Below are positions 32,127 to 41,556 of a stretch of 64,000 nt of DNA, piece by piece. The position numbers and the translations under genes are program-made. Position 1 is the first letter of the stretch. Every line of letters begins with the position of its first letter. The notes under the pieces were generated by a model that was given only the letters and a program-made list of their open reading frames with translations, ran no database searches and had not been told where the DNA came from. The DNA is taken from the NCBI GenBank assembly GCA_025757645.1, contig CP107216.1, positions 434,001 to 498,000 of the forward strand, given 5' to 3'. The DNA is from Clostridiales bacterium (GTDB taxonomy: Bacteria > Bacillota > Clostridia > Oscillospirales > Oscillospiraceae).

Positions 32127-35100
32127 TTGTTCCTGGTCGCGCAGGCCGAACAACTGTTCGGCGATACGGAAGCAGCCGCCCTCCCGGCCTTGTTGGAGAG
32201 CGGGCGGCTTCCTGCGCGCATTTCGGGTCTGCCGGCGAGTGCGCGCGCGCTGCTGGCGGCGTCGATGCACGCGCAGCTCGACGCGCCGGTGCTGGCCGTG
32301 TGCCCGGACGAGGCGGCGGCCGAGCTGTTTCAAAAAGATCTCTCTGCCCTGCTGGGGCAGGACGTGCCGCTGCTGACGGCGCGCGACTATACGTTTTATA
32401 CGGTCGAGAGCGTCTCGCGTCAGACGGAGCAAAAGCGCCTGAGCGCGCTTTATGCGCTCGCTGCCGGGACGGCGCCGGCCGTGGTGTGCACGGTTTCGGG
32501 TCTGCTGCAGCGTGCCATGCCGAAGGAAAAACTGCTGCAGGCGGCCTTTGAGATCCGCGACGGCAGTTCCCTGCCGCCCGAGGATGCCGAGGATGCGCTG
32601 CTGCGCTGCGGCTATCTGCGTACGGCGCAGGTGGAAGGGCCGGGCCAGTTTTCGCGCCGCGGCGGCATTCTGGACTTTTTCTCCCCCGCGTATCCGCAGC
32701 CGGTGCGCGTGGAGTTCTGGGGCGACGATGTGGACTCCATGGGCTTTTTCGACCCCGAGAGTCAGCGGCGCACTCAGCCGCTGGAAAGCTGCCGCATCCT
32801 GCCGGCGGCGGAGACCCTGCCGCCGCTGTATCCGGGCGGCAGCGCCGCACTGGGCGAAAAGCTGCAGAAGCTCGCCGGACGCGCCGCCGCGAAAAAGGAC
32901 AGCGACACGGCGCAGAAGCTCGCCGAGGCCCTGCGCGCCGACGGGGAAAAGCTCTGCGCCGACTGCGTGCTCCCGGCGGCCGACCGGTATATGGGCTTCG
33001 TGTACGACACGTTTGCCACGGCGCTGGACTATCTCGCGCCGGAGGCGGCCGTGCTGATCGACCAGCCGGCGCGCTGCGCCGAGCGCGCGAAGGAATACAC
33101 CACGCAGCTGCGCGAGGACATCGCCCTGCTCGTGCGCAGCGGCACGATGGCCGCGCGCGCGGAAAATTTCTACGAGCCGTTTGCCGACATGATGCGCAGA
33201 GTCCAGGCCTGGCCCATCGTGCTGGCCGACGGGCTGCAGCTCGGCCGCAGCCCCATCGAGGCGCGCACGCTCGTGAGCCTGACGGCAAAGCAGCTCCCGT
33301 CCTACGGCGGCAGCAGCCAGACCGCGGCGGACGACATTGCGCACTATCGGAATCTCGGCTACCGCGTGGTCGTGCTGGCGGGCGATATGCGCCGGGCGCG
33401 CATTTTGTGCGAGTTTCTCGACGGTCACGGCATCCATGCCGCGGCGGACGAGCACCCGGATGCGCTGCCGGAACCGGGGCAGTGCCTCGTCACGCCGGGC
33501 AGTCTCTCGGCGGGCATCGAGTTTCCGTATGCAAGGCTCGCCATCCTCACGGACACGCAGATCGCGGCGTCCGGCCTGTGGCGCGCCAGACACAAAAAGC
33601 AAACGAACCGCGAGAAGATCAACTCCTACACGGACCTCTCCGTTGGCGACCTCGTCGTGCACGAATACCACGGCATCGGCCGCTTTGCGGGCATCGTGCA
33701 GATGCCGGTCGACGGTGCGGTGAAGGACTATATCAAGATCAGCTATGCCGGGGCGGACACGCTCTATGTCCCGGCGACACAGCTCGACCTCGTGAGCAAA
33801 TACATCGGCGCGGGCGAGGACCGGCCCGTGAAGCTGTCCAAAATGGGCGGCACGGAGTGGGCGCGCACGAAAACGCGCGCCAAAGCGGCCGCAAAAAGCA
33901 TGGCCAAGGAGCTCACCGCGCTCTACGCCGCGCGCAGCCGCACGAAGGGTCACGCCTTCGCACCCGACAGCCCGTGGCAGACGGAATTTGAGGAGCACTT
34001 CGGCTATCCGGAGACGGACGACCAGCTCCGGTGCATCGACGAGATCAAGGCCGACATGGAAAAGCCCGTGCCCATGGACCGCCTCCTGTGCGGCGACGTG
34101 GGCTACGGCAAGACCGAGGTCGCCCTGCGCGCGGTGATGAAGTGCGTGCTCGACGGGCGGCAGGCGGCCATTCTCGTGCCGACGACCGTACTCGCCCAGC
34201 AGCACTATCAGACGGCCGTGCAGCGGTTTTACGGCTTCCCGGTCGAGATCCGGATGCTCTCGCGCTTTTGCTCGCAGGGGCAGATCCGCCAGACGCTCGC
34301 GGACATGCGCAGCGGCAAGTGTGATCTCGTGATCGGCACGCATAAGCTGCTGCAGAAAAACATCGAATTCAAGAACCTCGGCCTGCTCATCGTCGACGAG
34401 GAGCAGCGCTTCGGCGTGGCGCACAAGGAGCACATCAAGGAGATGAGCCGCGCGGTCGACGTGCTCACGCTCTCGGCCACACCCATCCCGCGCACGCTGA
34501 ATATGGCCCTGTCCGGCATCCGCGACATGTCCACCATCGAAGAGCCGCCGCAGGACCGCATCCCCGTGCAGACCTTCGTCATGGAGCACGACTGGAACGT
34601 GCTGTGCGACGCCATGCGCCGCGAGCTGCAGCGCGGCGGGCAGGTGTACTACCTGCACAACCGCATTGAAAACATCGAGCGCACCGCCCTGCGCATCTCG
34701 AAGATGCTCGACGGCGCGGCCGTGGACGTGGCGCACGGCCAGATGAACGAAGAGCAGCTCTCGACGGTCATGGAGCGCATGGTCACGGGCGAGACGCAGA
34801 TCCTGGTTTGCACGACCATCATCGAGACCGGCATCGATATTCCGAACGTGAACACCCTCATCATCGAGGACGCCGACCGCATGGGCCTTGCCCAGCTGCA
34901 CCAGCTGCGCGGGCGCGTGGGCCGCTCGAACCGGCGCGCGAGCGCGTACCTGACGTTCCGGCGCGGGCGCGAGCTGAGCGAGATCGCCGAAAAGCGCCTG
35001 AGCGCCATCCGCGAGTTTGCGGAGTTCAACTCCGGCTTCCGCATCGCCATGCGCGATCTGGAGATCCGCGGCGCGGGCAGTCTGCTCGGGGCCGAGCAGT

Positions 35101-35645
35101 CGGGCCATATGATCGACGTCGGTTATGATATGTACCTCAAGCTGCTCGAGGAGGCCGTGCTCGAAGAGCGCGGCGAAAAGCCCGAGCAGCGCGCCGAGTG
35201 CGCGGCCGACCTCGCCGTGTCGGCCAACATCCCGGAGAGCTATGTGCCCAGCCAGGAGCAGCGCATGGATCTCTACCGCCGCATCGCGCTCGTGCGCACG
35301 GAGGCGGAGGCCGACGACCTCATGGACGAGGTCATCGACCGCTTTGGCGACCCGCCGCCGAGCGTGTACACGCTCGTACAGGTGGCGCTGCTGCGTGCCG
35401 ACGCGGGCAAGGTCGGCGTGACGGACATTTCGCAGAAAAACGGCTGTTTGAAGTTTCTGCTGGCGCAGTTCGATATGCAGAAGGTATCGGCACTGTACGC
35501 CCGGCCGGAGTTCAAGGGCCGCTTGAAGGTGGATGCGGGGGCAAAGCCGGGCGTCATTCTGCGCCTCAAGACCCGCACCCACGTCATCGAACAGGCAAGA
35601 GCGTTTGTTTCCGCATGGGCAGACGCCCAGGGAGACCGCGCATGA
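32127..35645 (+). CDS. mfd: Transcription-repair coupling factor
   Basis: About 1,172 residues from a TTG at 32127, chosen because it follows AGGTG and a promoter; the frame is open further upstream and the start is uncertain. The UvrB-like N-terminal module (ISGLPASARALLAA, later GPGQFSRRGGILDFF) is followed by the RNA-polymerase-interacting domain near residue 505 (VGDLVVHEYHGIGRF), Walker A GDVGYGKTEVA near 655, DEEQ near 757, the helicase motif RVGR and the C-terminal UvrA-masking TRCF domain. Mfd removes stalled RNA polymerase and recruits UvrA. It is head-to-head with dnaA. Confidence 0.95.
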   Translation: MFLVAQAEQLFGDTEAAALPALLESGRLPARISGLPASARALLAASMHAQLDAPVLAVCPDEAAAELFQKDLSALLGQDVPLLTARDYTFYTVESVSRQTEQKRLSALYALAAGTAPAVVCTVSGLLQRAMPKEKLLQAAFEIRDGSSLPPEDAEDALLRCGYLRTAQVEGPGQFSRRGGILDFFSPAYPQPVRVEFWGDDVDSMGFFDPESQRRTQPLESCRILPAAETLPPLYPGGSAALGEKLQKLAGRAAAKKDSDTAQKLAEALRADGEKLCADCVLPAADRYMGFVYDTFATALDYLAPEAAVLIDQPARCAERAKEYTTQLREDIALLVRSGTMAARAENFYEPFADMMRRVQAWPIVLADGLQLGRSPIEARTLVSLTAKQLPSYGGSSQTAADDIAHYRNLGYRVVVLAGDMRRARILCEFLDGHGIHAAADEHPDALPEPGQCLVTPGSLSAGIEFPYARLAILTDTQIAASGLWRARHKKQTNREKINSYTDLSVGDLVVHEYHGIGRFAGIVQMPVDGAVKDYIKISYAGADTLYVPATQLDLVSKYIGAGEDRPVKLSKMGGTEWARTKTRAKAAAKSMAKELTALYAARSRTKGHAFAPDSPWQTEFEEHFGYPETDDQLRCIDEIKADMEKPVPMDRLLCGDVGYGKTEVALRAVMKCVLDGRQAAILVPTTVLAQQHYQTAVQRFYGFPVEIRMLSRFCSQGQIRQTLADMRSGKCDLVIGTHKLLQKNIEFKNLGLLIVDEEQRFGVAHKEHIKEMSRAVDVLTLSATPIPRTLNMALSGIRDMSTIEEPPQDRIPVQTFVMEHDWNVLCDAMRRELQRGGQVYYLHNRIENIERTALRISKMLDGAAVDVAHGQMNEEQLSTVMERMVTGETQILVCTTIIETGIDIPNVNTLIIEDADRMGLAQLHQLRGRVGRSNRRASAYLTFRRGRELSEIAEKRLSAIREFAEFNSGFRIAMRDLEIRGAGSLLGAEQSGHMIDVGYDMYLKLLEEAVLEERGEKPEQRAECAADLAVSANIPESYVPSQEQRMDLYRRIALVRTEAEADDLMDEVIDRFGDPPPSVYTLVQVALLRADAGKVGVTDISQKNGCLKFLLAQFDMQKVSALYARPEFKGRLKVDAGAKPGVILRLKTRTHVIEQARAFVSAWADAQGDRA

Positions 35646-35682
35646 CACCCATGTGCAACGAAACGAAAGGAAGCGTTTGCTG

Positions 35683-36867
35683 ATGAAAACCAGAATCACC
35701 GCCCTGCTGCTGGCGCTCGTGATGGCCGTCTGCTGCCTGACCGGCTGCACCTCGACCCGCGTGCGCAGCTACTCGGAAGAGAGCAGCGATGCATCGACCG
35801 ACAAGTATGCTGCCGCACTCGATGCTTACAAGAGCAACAAAAAGGTCATGACCATCAACGGCAGCCCCGTGTACTGGAACGAGTACGCCTATTTCCTGTG
35901 CGCCATCATGGCGAACATGGAGCGCTACGGCATGCAGATCACGGACTGGAGCGATGTCTACGACGAGAGCACGGGCGAGACGTACAGCGACATCATGACC
36001 AAGAGCGTCGTCAACAACATCGCCTGGAACCACCTCATCGAGGTCAAGGCGGCGGAAAACGACGTGGCGTTTGACGCGGCGGGCGAGCAGTACGTGCAGG
36101 ACACGATCGACCAGACCATTCAAAACGTCGTGGGCGACGACGGCACCGAGGCCGAGCTGAACGAAAAGCTCCAGTCGTACTACATGGATCTGGATCTGTT
36201 CAAGTATTTCACCAAGACGCAGTATCTCTATAACGGCCTGGCCAGCAAGTTCTTCGGCGAGAACGGCGCGAACATCTCCAACGAGGACGTGCAGGAATAC
36301 GTTGATGCCAACGACTACATGACGGCAAAGCACATCCTCTTCAAGACGACGGACGACAGCGGCACTGCCCTCTCGGACGACGAAAAGGCCGCCAAGAAGC
36401 AGCAGGCCGAGCAGGTCGCGGCGCAGGTCAAGGCTGTGACCGATCCCGAAAAGCGCGTGGAGCTGTTTGACCAGCTCATGGAGCAGTACAACGAGGACAC
36501 CGGCGAGAGCAACTACCCGCACGGCTACTGCTTCACCTCCGGCACGATGGTCACGGAGTTTGAGGACGCCTGCAAGGCGCTCGATACCTACGAAGTGTCC
36601 GGCGTGGTGGAGAGCAAGCACGGCTATCACGTCATCCTGCGCATGCCGACGCAGGGTGACGACCTGGTCATGAGCAGCGACGGCAGCCAGCAGACGCTGC
36701 GGATGCTCGTGGCGCAGGAGCAGCTCGGCAGCCTGCTGACGGGCTGGGTCGACGAGGCGGACATCAGCTGGGAGCCGAAGTTCAGCAGCATCGACTATGC
36801 GGCCGTGTTCACGCCGAAGGAGAGCTTCTGGAAGCGGCTGGACGTGTTCGACTGGTTCGAGAAGTAA
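35683..36867 (+). CDS. PrsA-like foldase/peptidyl-prolyl isomerase lipoprotein
   Basis: 394 residues from the ATG at 35683 (GAAAGGAAG upstream). A lipoprotein signal peptide ends in the lipobox LTGC (residues 19-22), so it is anchored outside the membrane. A parvulin-type rotamase domain is visible at about 205-325 (TAKHILFKT, then the closing SKHGYHVILRM), preceded by a SurA_N-like helical region. Such proteins help exported proteins fold. It follows mfd by 37 nt. Confidence 0.85.
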   Translation: MKTRITALLLALVMAVCCLTGCTSTRVRSYSEESSDASTDKYAAALDAYKSNKKVMTINGSPVYWNEYAYFLCAIMANMERYGMQITDWSDVYDESTGETYSDIMTKSVVNNIAWNHLIEVKAAENDVAFDAAGEQYVQDTIDQTIQNVVGDDGTEAELNEKLQSYYMDLDLFKYFTKTQYLYNGLASKFFGENGANISNEDVQEYVDANDYMTAKHILFKTTDDSGTALSDDEKAAKKQQAEQVAAQVKAVTDPEKRVELFDQLMEQYNEDTGESNYPHGYCFTSGTMVTEFEDACKALDTYEVSGVVESKHGYHVILRMPTQGDDLVMSSDGSQQTLRMLVAQEQLGSLLTGWVDEADISWEPKFSSIDYAAVFTPKESFWKRLDVFDWFEK

Positions 36868-36880
36868 AAGCAGCATAAAA

Positions 36881-36920
36881 AGATCCCGTCATCCGACCCG
36901 GATGACGGGATCTTTCTTCT
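36881..36920. terminator. Terminator after the foldase gene (bidirectional)
   Basis: AGATCCCGTCATC / GATGACGGGATCT with a CGACCCG loop, A-run before, TTTCTTCTTTT after, between convergent genes. Confidence 0.92.
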
Positions 36921-36926
36921 TTTCGT

Positions 36927-37391
36927 TCAGGCGCGCTTGATCATGCCGGCGATCTTTTTCATGAGACCGGAGCCGAGCTTTTCATCAAAGTAGTTGAGCC
37001 AGGCGCGCACGGTGTCGATCGTCTCGGGATCGCCGAGCCAGTGGCGCAGGATGATATTGCGGTCGGTGCTGCGCAGGAGCTTGGCCACCGACACGAGGAT
37101 GGCGTAGGCATCGTCGATCTTGCCGAGCAGCGGGAAGGAGTCCGGCACGAGGTCCAGCGGCGAGAGGACATACAGCAGCGCGAAGCCGAGGTCGAGCTTG
37201 CGGCTCGAGGGCACGTCGGGGTCGAGCATGAGCTTGCAGATCAGGTAGGCAAAGTCCGGCAGCGTCGTGAGATAATCGGCCGCCTTGCTGCCGAGTTTTC
37301 CGGCCACAAAGCTGTTGGCCTGATAGCGGGCGCGCTTATAGAAACGGTCGAATGCGTTGTCGTCCATGTAATAGATGTTTTCTTTGGTCAT
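36927..37391 (-). CDS. YkvA-like DUF1232 protein
   Basis: 154 residues from the ATG at 37391 (AGGAGG upstream). The DUF1232 core LLYVLSPLDLVPDSFPLLGKIDDA is present at about 85-110: two short hydrophobic helices around a PxDLVPD turn. The family is widespread in bacteria, membrane-associated and of unknown function. A single gene with its own consensus promoter. Confidence 0.82.
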   Translation of the reverse strand: MTKENIYYMDDNAFDRFYKRARYQANSFVAGKLGSKAADYLTTLPDFAYLICKLMLDPDVPSSRKLDLGFALLYVLSPLDLVPDSFPLLGKIDDAYAILVSVAKLLRSTDRNIILRHWLGDPETIDTVRAWLNYFDEKLGSGLMKKIAGMIKRA

Positions 37392-37425
37392 GATCCTGCC
37401 TCCTGATGGGAGATGATTTCTTTCT

Positions 37426-37454
37426 ATTATAGCGAAAAACCGGCCGGGCTTCAA
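37426..37454 (-). promoter_or_regulatory. Promoter of the DUF1232 gene
   Basis: Minus strand TTGAAG, 17 nt, TATAAT (complement of 37426-37431), about 35 nt before the ATG. Confidence 0.8.
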
Positions 37455-37481
37455 CCGGTTTGTGAAATTTTTCGGAATTCA

Positions 37482-37510
37482 TTGCCAAGCGGGCCGATCC
37501 GGCGTATAAT
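37482..37510 (+). promoter_or_regulatory. Promoter of the amidohydrolase gene
   Basis: TTGCCA (37482-37487), 17 nt, TATAAT (37505-37510). It is divergent from the DUF1232 promoter, their -35 elements only about 27 nt apart. Confidence 0.8.
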
Positions 37511-37543
37511 GCAGGAGCATTTCAGGAAACGGAGGCTGAGCCT

Positions 37544-38806
37544 ATGATCCGCTTTTTCAACGGCCGCACGCTCACAATGGCGGACGGCGTGTCCGTCACG
37601 ACGGACGAGGTCTGGACCGACGGGGACAAGATCGCCTACATCGGCCCCACGCCGGAGACGCTGCCCGCGTTCGAGCGGCAGATCGACCTCGGCGGCGACC
37701 TTGTCATGCCGGGCTTTAAGAACGCGCACGCGCACGCCGGCATGAGCTTTGTGCGCTCGTATGCCGACGATGTGCCGCTGCAGCCGTGGCTGTTCGAGCA
37801 GATCTTCCCGCTCGAGGCCAAGCTCACGCCTGAGGCGGTGTATGCGTTTACCAAGCTGTCCATCCTCGAGTATCTCACGAGCGGCATCACGGCCGGCTTT
37901 GACATGTACTATTTCCGCGAGGCCATCGCCCAGGCGAGCATCGACTGCGGCTTCCGCACGGTGCTGTGCGGGGGCGGCGGCAGCGCGCAGCAGCTCGAGA
38001 GCGAGTACCGCAAATTCAACGCCCTGCACCCGCTGATCTCCTATCAGCTCGGCCTGCACTCGGAGTATACCTCGAACCTCACCGAGATGACCGAGGCCGG
38101 CGAGCTGGCCCGCGCGCTGCACGCGCCGGTGTTCGCGCACAATGCCGAGACCGCGCGCGAGGTGGCCGAGTGCCGCGGCCGCTGGGGCAAGACGCCGACG
38201 GAGCTGTTTGATTCCCTCGGCCACTTTGATTACGGCGGCGGCGGCTTCCACTGCGTGCACATGACGGAGCACGATCTGGAGATCTTCCGCAATCGCGGGC
38301 TCTGGGCCGTCACGAACCCCGGCTCGAACGCCAAGCTCGCCAGCGGCATCGCCCCGCTCAAGCAGATGCGGGAGCTGGGCATCCATATGGCCATCGGCAC
38401 CGACGGCCCGTCGAGCAACAACGCGCTCGATTTCTTCCGCGAGATGTATCTGGCCGCCGTGCTGCAAAAGCTGCGCTGCGGCGACGCGGCCGCCCTCCCG
38501 GCGGACGACGTGCTGTATATGGCGACGGTCGGCGGCGCGCAGGCCATGGGCCTGACCGACTGCGACGTGCTCGCCCCCGGCAAGCAGGCGGACCTGATCG
38601 TCATCGACCTGCAGCGGCCGAACATGCAGCCAGTGCACAACGCGGCGCGCAACCTCGTCTACAGCGGCTCGAAGGAGAATGTGCGCCTGACGATGGTCGC
38701 CGGGCGCGTGCTGTATGAAAACGGCGCGTTTTTCGTCGGCGAGCCGGCGCAGGACATTTACCGCGCCGTGGACGCGGCCTTTGCCGCCATGCGCGCCAGG
38801 CTCTGA
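37544..38806 (+). CDS. Amidohydrolase of the MTA/SAH-deaminase (MtaD/TrzN) type
   Basis: 420 residues. The N-terminal metal motif reads KNAHAHAGM, the central HNAET and HCVHMTEHDLEI strands carry further ligands, and GTDGPSSNNALDFFREM is the closing metal site, as in 5'-methylthioadenosine/S-adenosylhomocysteine deaminases and related guanine/atrazine enzymes. The length fits. The likely reaction is hydrolytic deamination of an adenine or related compound, but the family is broad. A single gene between its own promoter and terminator. Confidence 0.85.
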   Translation: MIRFFNGRTLTMADGVSVTTDEVWTDGDKIAYIGPTPETLPAFERQIDLGGDLVMPGFKNAHAHAGMSFVRSYADDVPLQPWLFEQIFPLEAKLTPEAVYAFTKLSILEYLTSGITAGFDMYYFREAIAQASIDCGFRTVLCGGGGSAQQLESEYRKFNALHPLISYQLGLHSEYTSNLTEMTEAGELARALHAPVFAHNAETAREVAECRGRWGKTPTELFDSLGHFDYGGGGFHCVHMTEHDLEIFRNRGLWAVTNPGSNAKLASGIAPLKQMRELGIHMAIGTDGPSSNNALDFFREMYLAAVLQKLRCGDAAALPADDVLYMATVGGAQAMGLTDCDVLAPGKQADLIVIDLQRPNMQPVHNAARNLVYSGSKENVRLTMVAGRVLYENGAFFVGEPAQDIYRAVDAAFAAMRARL

Positions 38807-38865
38807 TCGCTTTTTCTGCGGGCTGCGGGGCGGCACACGCCGCCTGAGGTGATATGCCCGAAACG

Positions 38866-38908
38866 ATAAAAAATTCCGGAAACATCATGTTTCCGGAATT
38901 TTTTATGC
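38866..38908. terminator. Bidirectional terminator
   Basis: AAATTCCGGAAACAT / ATGTTTCCGGAATTT, flanked by further A and T residues, between convergent genes. Confidence 0.93.
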
Positions 38909-38918
38909 CCTGCAGGCT

Positions 38919-39503
38919 TTATGCTTTCGTTTCGAGCACTTTCACGCCGTGCATGATGATCTCGCCGGCAAGCACGGCCATCTCTTCGGGCGTCTGCTTC
39001 ATGCCGTTGTCGATCCACGTGAGCGCGAGCGACATATTGCCCGACACGATGAACGAGCAGAAGTAGTCGAGCATCTCGGGGTCGTTCGGATAGTAATACG
39101 CGAGGAAGTCATACAGGAATTCGTCGCGCAGGATGTGGCAGATGCGGTCGGTAAAGGCAATGTCGCCGTTTTTGCCGAGCAGCACGTGACACAGATCCGA
39201 ATTTTGCTGGATGAACTGGTACAGCTCCATCAGGTACGGGTAGGTCTTGCCCTCGGAGTCTTTCGCATTGTGCCGGCGGCAGACGACCGTCAGCCCGTCC
39301 GCCAGCTCGTCCTCGAGGCTGGACAGCAGGTCGTACACATCCTTATAGTGAATATAGAAGGTGCCGCGGTTGATGTCTGCAATCGCGGCCAGTTCGCGCA
39401 CGGAAATGTCCTTGACGCTTTTTTCCGCCATGAGCTTCATCAGAGCAAGCCGAAGCTGCCGTTTCGTCTTTCGCACTCTGCGGTCTACAACTTTTTCTTC
39501 CAT
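38919..39503 (-). CDS. TetR/AcrR-family regulator
   Basis: 194 residues. The helix-turn-helix is at about 10-55 (LALMKLMAEKSVKDISVREL, then INRGTFYIHYKDVYDL), followed by a variable helical ligand domain with a terminal hydrophobic stretch. The HTH is of the short TetR type often annotated TetR/AcrR C-terminal-like. The likely target is the AT-rich gap before it, but no operator could be assigned. A single gene. Confidence 0.87.
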   Translation of the reverse strand: MEEKVVDRRVRKTKRQLRLALMKLMAEKSVKDISVRELAAIADINRGTFYIHYKDVYDLLSSLEDELADGLTVVCRRHNAKDSEGKTYPYLMELYQFIQQNSDLCHVLLGKNGDIAFTDRICHILRDEFLYDFLAYYYPNDPEMLDYFCSFIVSGNMSLALTWIDNGMKQTPEEMAVLAGEIIMHGVKVLETKA

Positions 39504-39666
39504 TCGCCGATTCCTCCTACCTGTTTTTTGTTATCTTGACATACATGATACCACCAAAACGAACAATAATCAACATTTCGTTGCATAAAAATTGTGATTT
39601 TTTTCGAAATTTTCGTGAAAATCTTCGGGAAAAGCAGACGGTGTGGTGCATCATCACCTTTTTGCT

Positions 39667-39701
39667 GCCCATCTGGTCTGCGGATCGGCGACCAGATGGG
39701 C
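39667..39701. promoter_or_regulatory. Perfect 12-bp inverted repeat in the TetR upstream gap
   Basis: GCCCATCTGGTC / GACCAGATGGGC with an 11-nt spacer. There is no T-run on either strand, so a protein-binding site or RNA structure is more likely than a terminator. It lies about 15 nt upstream of the next gene's promoter. Confidence 0.5.
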
Positions 39702-39715
39702 GCCGGAAAACGCAG

Positions 39716-39744
39716 TGGCAAAATGGCGCGCGATATGCTATGAT
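39716..39744 (+). promoter_or_regulatory. Promoter of the DUF1292 gene
   Basis: TGGCAA (39716-39721), 17 nt, TATGAT (39739-39744), about 32 nt before the ATG. The -35 match is weak. Confidence 0.45.
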
Positions 39745-39775
39745 GGGGGCAAATCCCGAAAAGGAGTACAAGACC

Positions 39776-40081
39776 ATGTTTGAAAACGGAACGTTCGCGG
39801 TCCTCGGCCCGGACGGAAAACAGGTGCAGTGCGACGTGCTGTTCACCTATGACTGTGAGGACAACGGCCGCTCGTACGTTGTGTTCACGACCGGCGAAGG
39901 CGCGCAGCAGCGGCTGTTCGCCAACCGTTACGACACGCGCGACGATGGCCAGCTTGCCCTGCTCGCGCTCGAAAACGAGCAGGAATACGCCATCATCAAG
40001 CACTGCTTCGAGGAGCTCAAGGCAAAGCTCGCCGAGCAGGCCGCGGAGACCGCCGCACAGGAGGGTGAACCCAAAGCATGA
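39776..40081 (+). CDS. DUF1292 protein
   Basis: 101 residues from the ATG at 39776 (AAGGAG 9 nt upstream). The acidic beta-rich core CDVLFTYDCEDNGRSYVVF matches the DUF1292 family, small proteins of unknown function widespread in Bacillota and often near the mltG/yrrK genes. Here it overlaps the next gene by 4 nt instead. No function is assigned. Confidence 0.75.
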   Translation: MFENGTFAVLGPDGKQVQCDVLFTYDCEDNGRSYVVFTTGEGAQQRLFANRYDTRDDGQLALLALENEQEYAIIKHCFEELKAKLAEQAAETAAQEGEPKA

Positions 40082-41382
40082 CAGATCCCTTTCATCCGCT
40101 GAGCGTGCGGGACATCCCGCTGCTCACACGTTATTTTGCCCAACAGGATACGCGCCTGTGCAATGCCTCGGCCGGCGCGGCCGTGCTCTGGCAGCCGTAC
40201 TTTCAGGACGCAGCGCTCGAGGTGGACGGCACGCTGCTGCTGCGCGAGCAGTTTCCCGGCCTCGGCACGGTGTTTTCCACACCGATCGGCGAGAATGTGG
40301 GAAACGCTTACGATTTTCTCGTGAAATATTGCCGCGCGGTGGGGCAGCCGGTGCAGTTTTTCCCCGCCACGGCGGCCGATGTGGAAAATCTGCGTGCGCG
40401 CTTCGGCGACGTGGAGGTCACGCCGGTGCGCGACTGGTTCGACTATCTCTACGACGCGCAGGACATGGTGACGTTCCGCGGCCGGCGCTTCAACGGCCAG
40501 CGCAACCACATCCACCACTTTCAGCGCCTGTACCCGGACTGGGCGTTCGAGCGCGTCACGGAGGAGAACCTGCCGGAGGTGTGCGCGTTTTTTGACGACT
40601 TCACCCGCCGCTACCATAAGGACAGCGACAGTGCGCAGGCGGAAGAGGGCTGCGTGCGGGAGTTCCTGCGCGATTTTGCCGCCTACGCCCCGCTCGCGGG
40701 ACTGCTGCGCGTGAATGGGCGCGTGGCCGGTTTTTCCGCCGGGGAGATCGTGGGCGACACGCTCATCATCCACATTGAAAAGGCGGACATTGCCTACGAG
40801 GGCATCTATCAGGTGCTGGTCAACGAATATGCCAAGTGCTTCGTCACGCCCGACGTGCGCTACATCAACCGCGAGGAAGACGTGGGCGACGAGGGGATAC
40901 GGCGCTCGAAGGAATCGTATCACCCCGTGCGCCTGCTCGAAAAATATCTGGTACGCATTCCGGCACAGCCGGAGAAAGGAGAAACGATCATGCAGGAAGT
41001 CTATGAATTTCTGAAAAAGTGCGGCACGTATTATCTCGCCACCGTCGATGGCGACCAGCCGCGCGTGCGCCCGTTCGGCACGGTGAATCTGTTCGAGGGC
41101 AAGCTCTATATCCAGACCGGTAAGGTCAAGGCCGTCTCGAAGGAGATGGCGGCCAATCCCAAGGTGGAGCTGTGCGCGTTTGACGGCGAGACCTGGCTGC
41201 GCGTGAGCGCGACGGCCGTGGAGGACGACCGCGTGGCGGCGCGGCAGAATATGCTCGACCATTATCCCGAGCTGCAGAGCATGTACGCCGCCGACGACGG
41301 CAACACGCAGGTGCTCGCGCTGACGGACGCGACCGCGACGTTCAGCTCCTTCGCCGCCGCACCGCGCACGGTGCGCTGGTAA
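40078..41382 (+). CDS. DUF2156 domain fused to a flavin-binding PNPOx-like domain
   Basis: 434 residues. Residues 1-300 resemble the DUF2156/GNAT-like C-terminal domain of phosphatidylglycerol lysyltransferases (FNGQRNHIHHFQRLYP and a later INREEDVGDEGIRRSKES). Residues 305-434 resemble pyridoxamine 5'-phosphate oxidase-like flavoproteins (LKKCGTYYLATVDGDQPRVR, then FGTVN). The join contains GAGAAAGGAG seven bases or so before an internal ATG at 40990, just what an independent flavoprotein gene would have. A stop-codon loss between two adjacent genes, with retained internal start, is the likely origin. Confidence 0.75.
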   Translation: MTDPFHPLSVRDIPLLTRYFAQQDTRLCNASAGAAVLWQPYFQDAALEVDGTLLLREQFPGLGTVFSTPIGENVGNAYDFLVKYCRAVGQPVQFFPATAADVENLRARFGDVEVTPVRDWFDYLYDAQDMVTFRGRRFNGQRNHIHHFQRLYPDWAFERVTEENLPEVCAFFDDFTRRYHKDSDSAQAEEGCVREFLRDFAAYAPLAGLLRVNGRVAGFSAGEIVGDTLIIHIEKADIAYEGIYQVLVNEYAKCFVTPDVRYINREEDVGDEGIRRSKESYHPVRLLEKYLVRIPAQPEKGETIMQEVYEFLKKCGTYYLATVDGDQPRVRPFGTVNLFEGKLYIQTGKVKAVSKEMAANPKVELCAFDGETWLRVSATAVEDDRVAARQNMLDHYPELQSMYAADDGNTQVLALTDATATFSSFAAAPRTVRW

Positions 41383-41482
41383 GCGCCGAAAAGAGCAAAA
41401 AACGGCCCGCCGGCCCCGGCACGGTGGCGGTGTTCTTCTTCGGCGACGAGCGCGCGCCGGAGTGAGCGCGGCAGAAAACAGA

Positions 41483-41532
41483 AAACAGGAGACCGCCAAC
41501 GATCCGAAACGGATCGGGGCGGTCTCCTGTTT
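41483..41532. terminator. Long bidirectional terminator
   Basis: Outer stem AAACAGGAGACCGCC / GGCGGTCTCCTGTTT and inner stem CGATCCG-AAA-CGGATCG form one extended hairpin between convergent genes. Confidence 0.88.
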
Positions 41533-41556
41533 GCATGCAAAGCAGAAAGGCTGATA

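Noticed and set aside
30596..32221. Extended dnaA start 100 codons upstream
   Set aside because: The extension contains the dnaA promoter and lacks a ribosome site; the ATG at 31918 gives the normal 440 residues.
32106..35750. A leftward frame of over 1,200 codons opposite mfd
   Set aside because: Antisense shadow of mfd; no ribosome site, no recognisable domain, biased composition.
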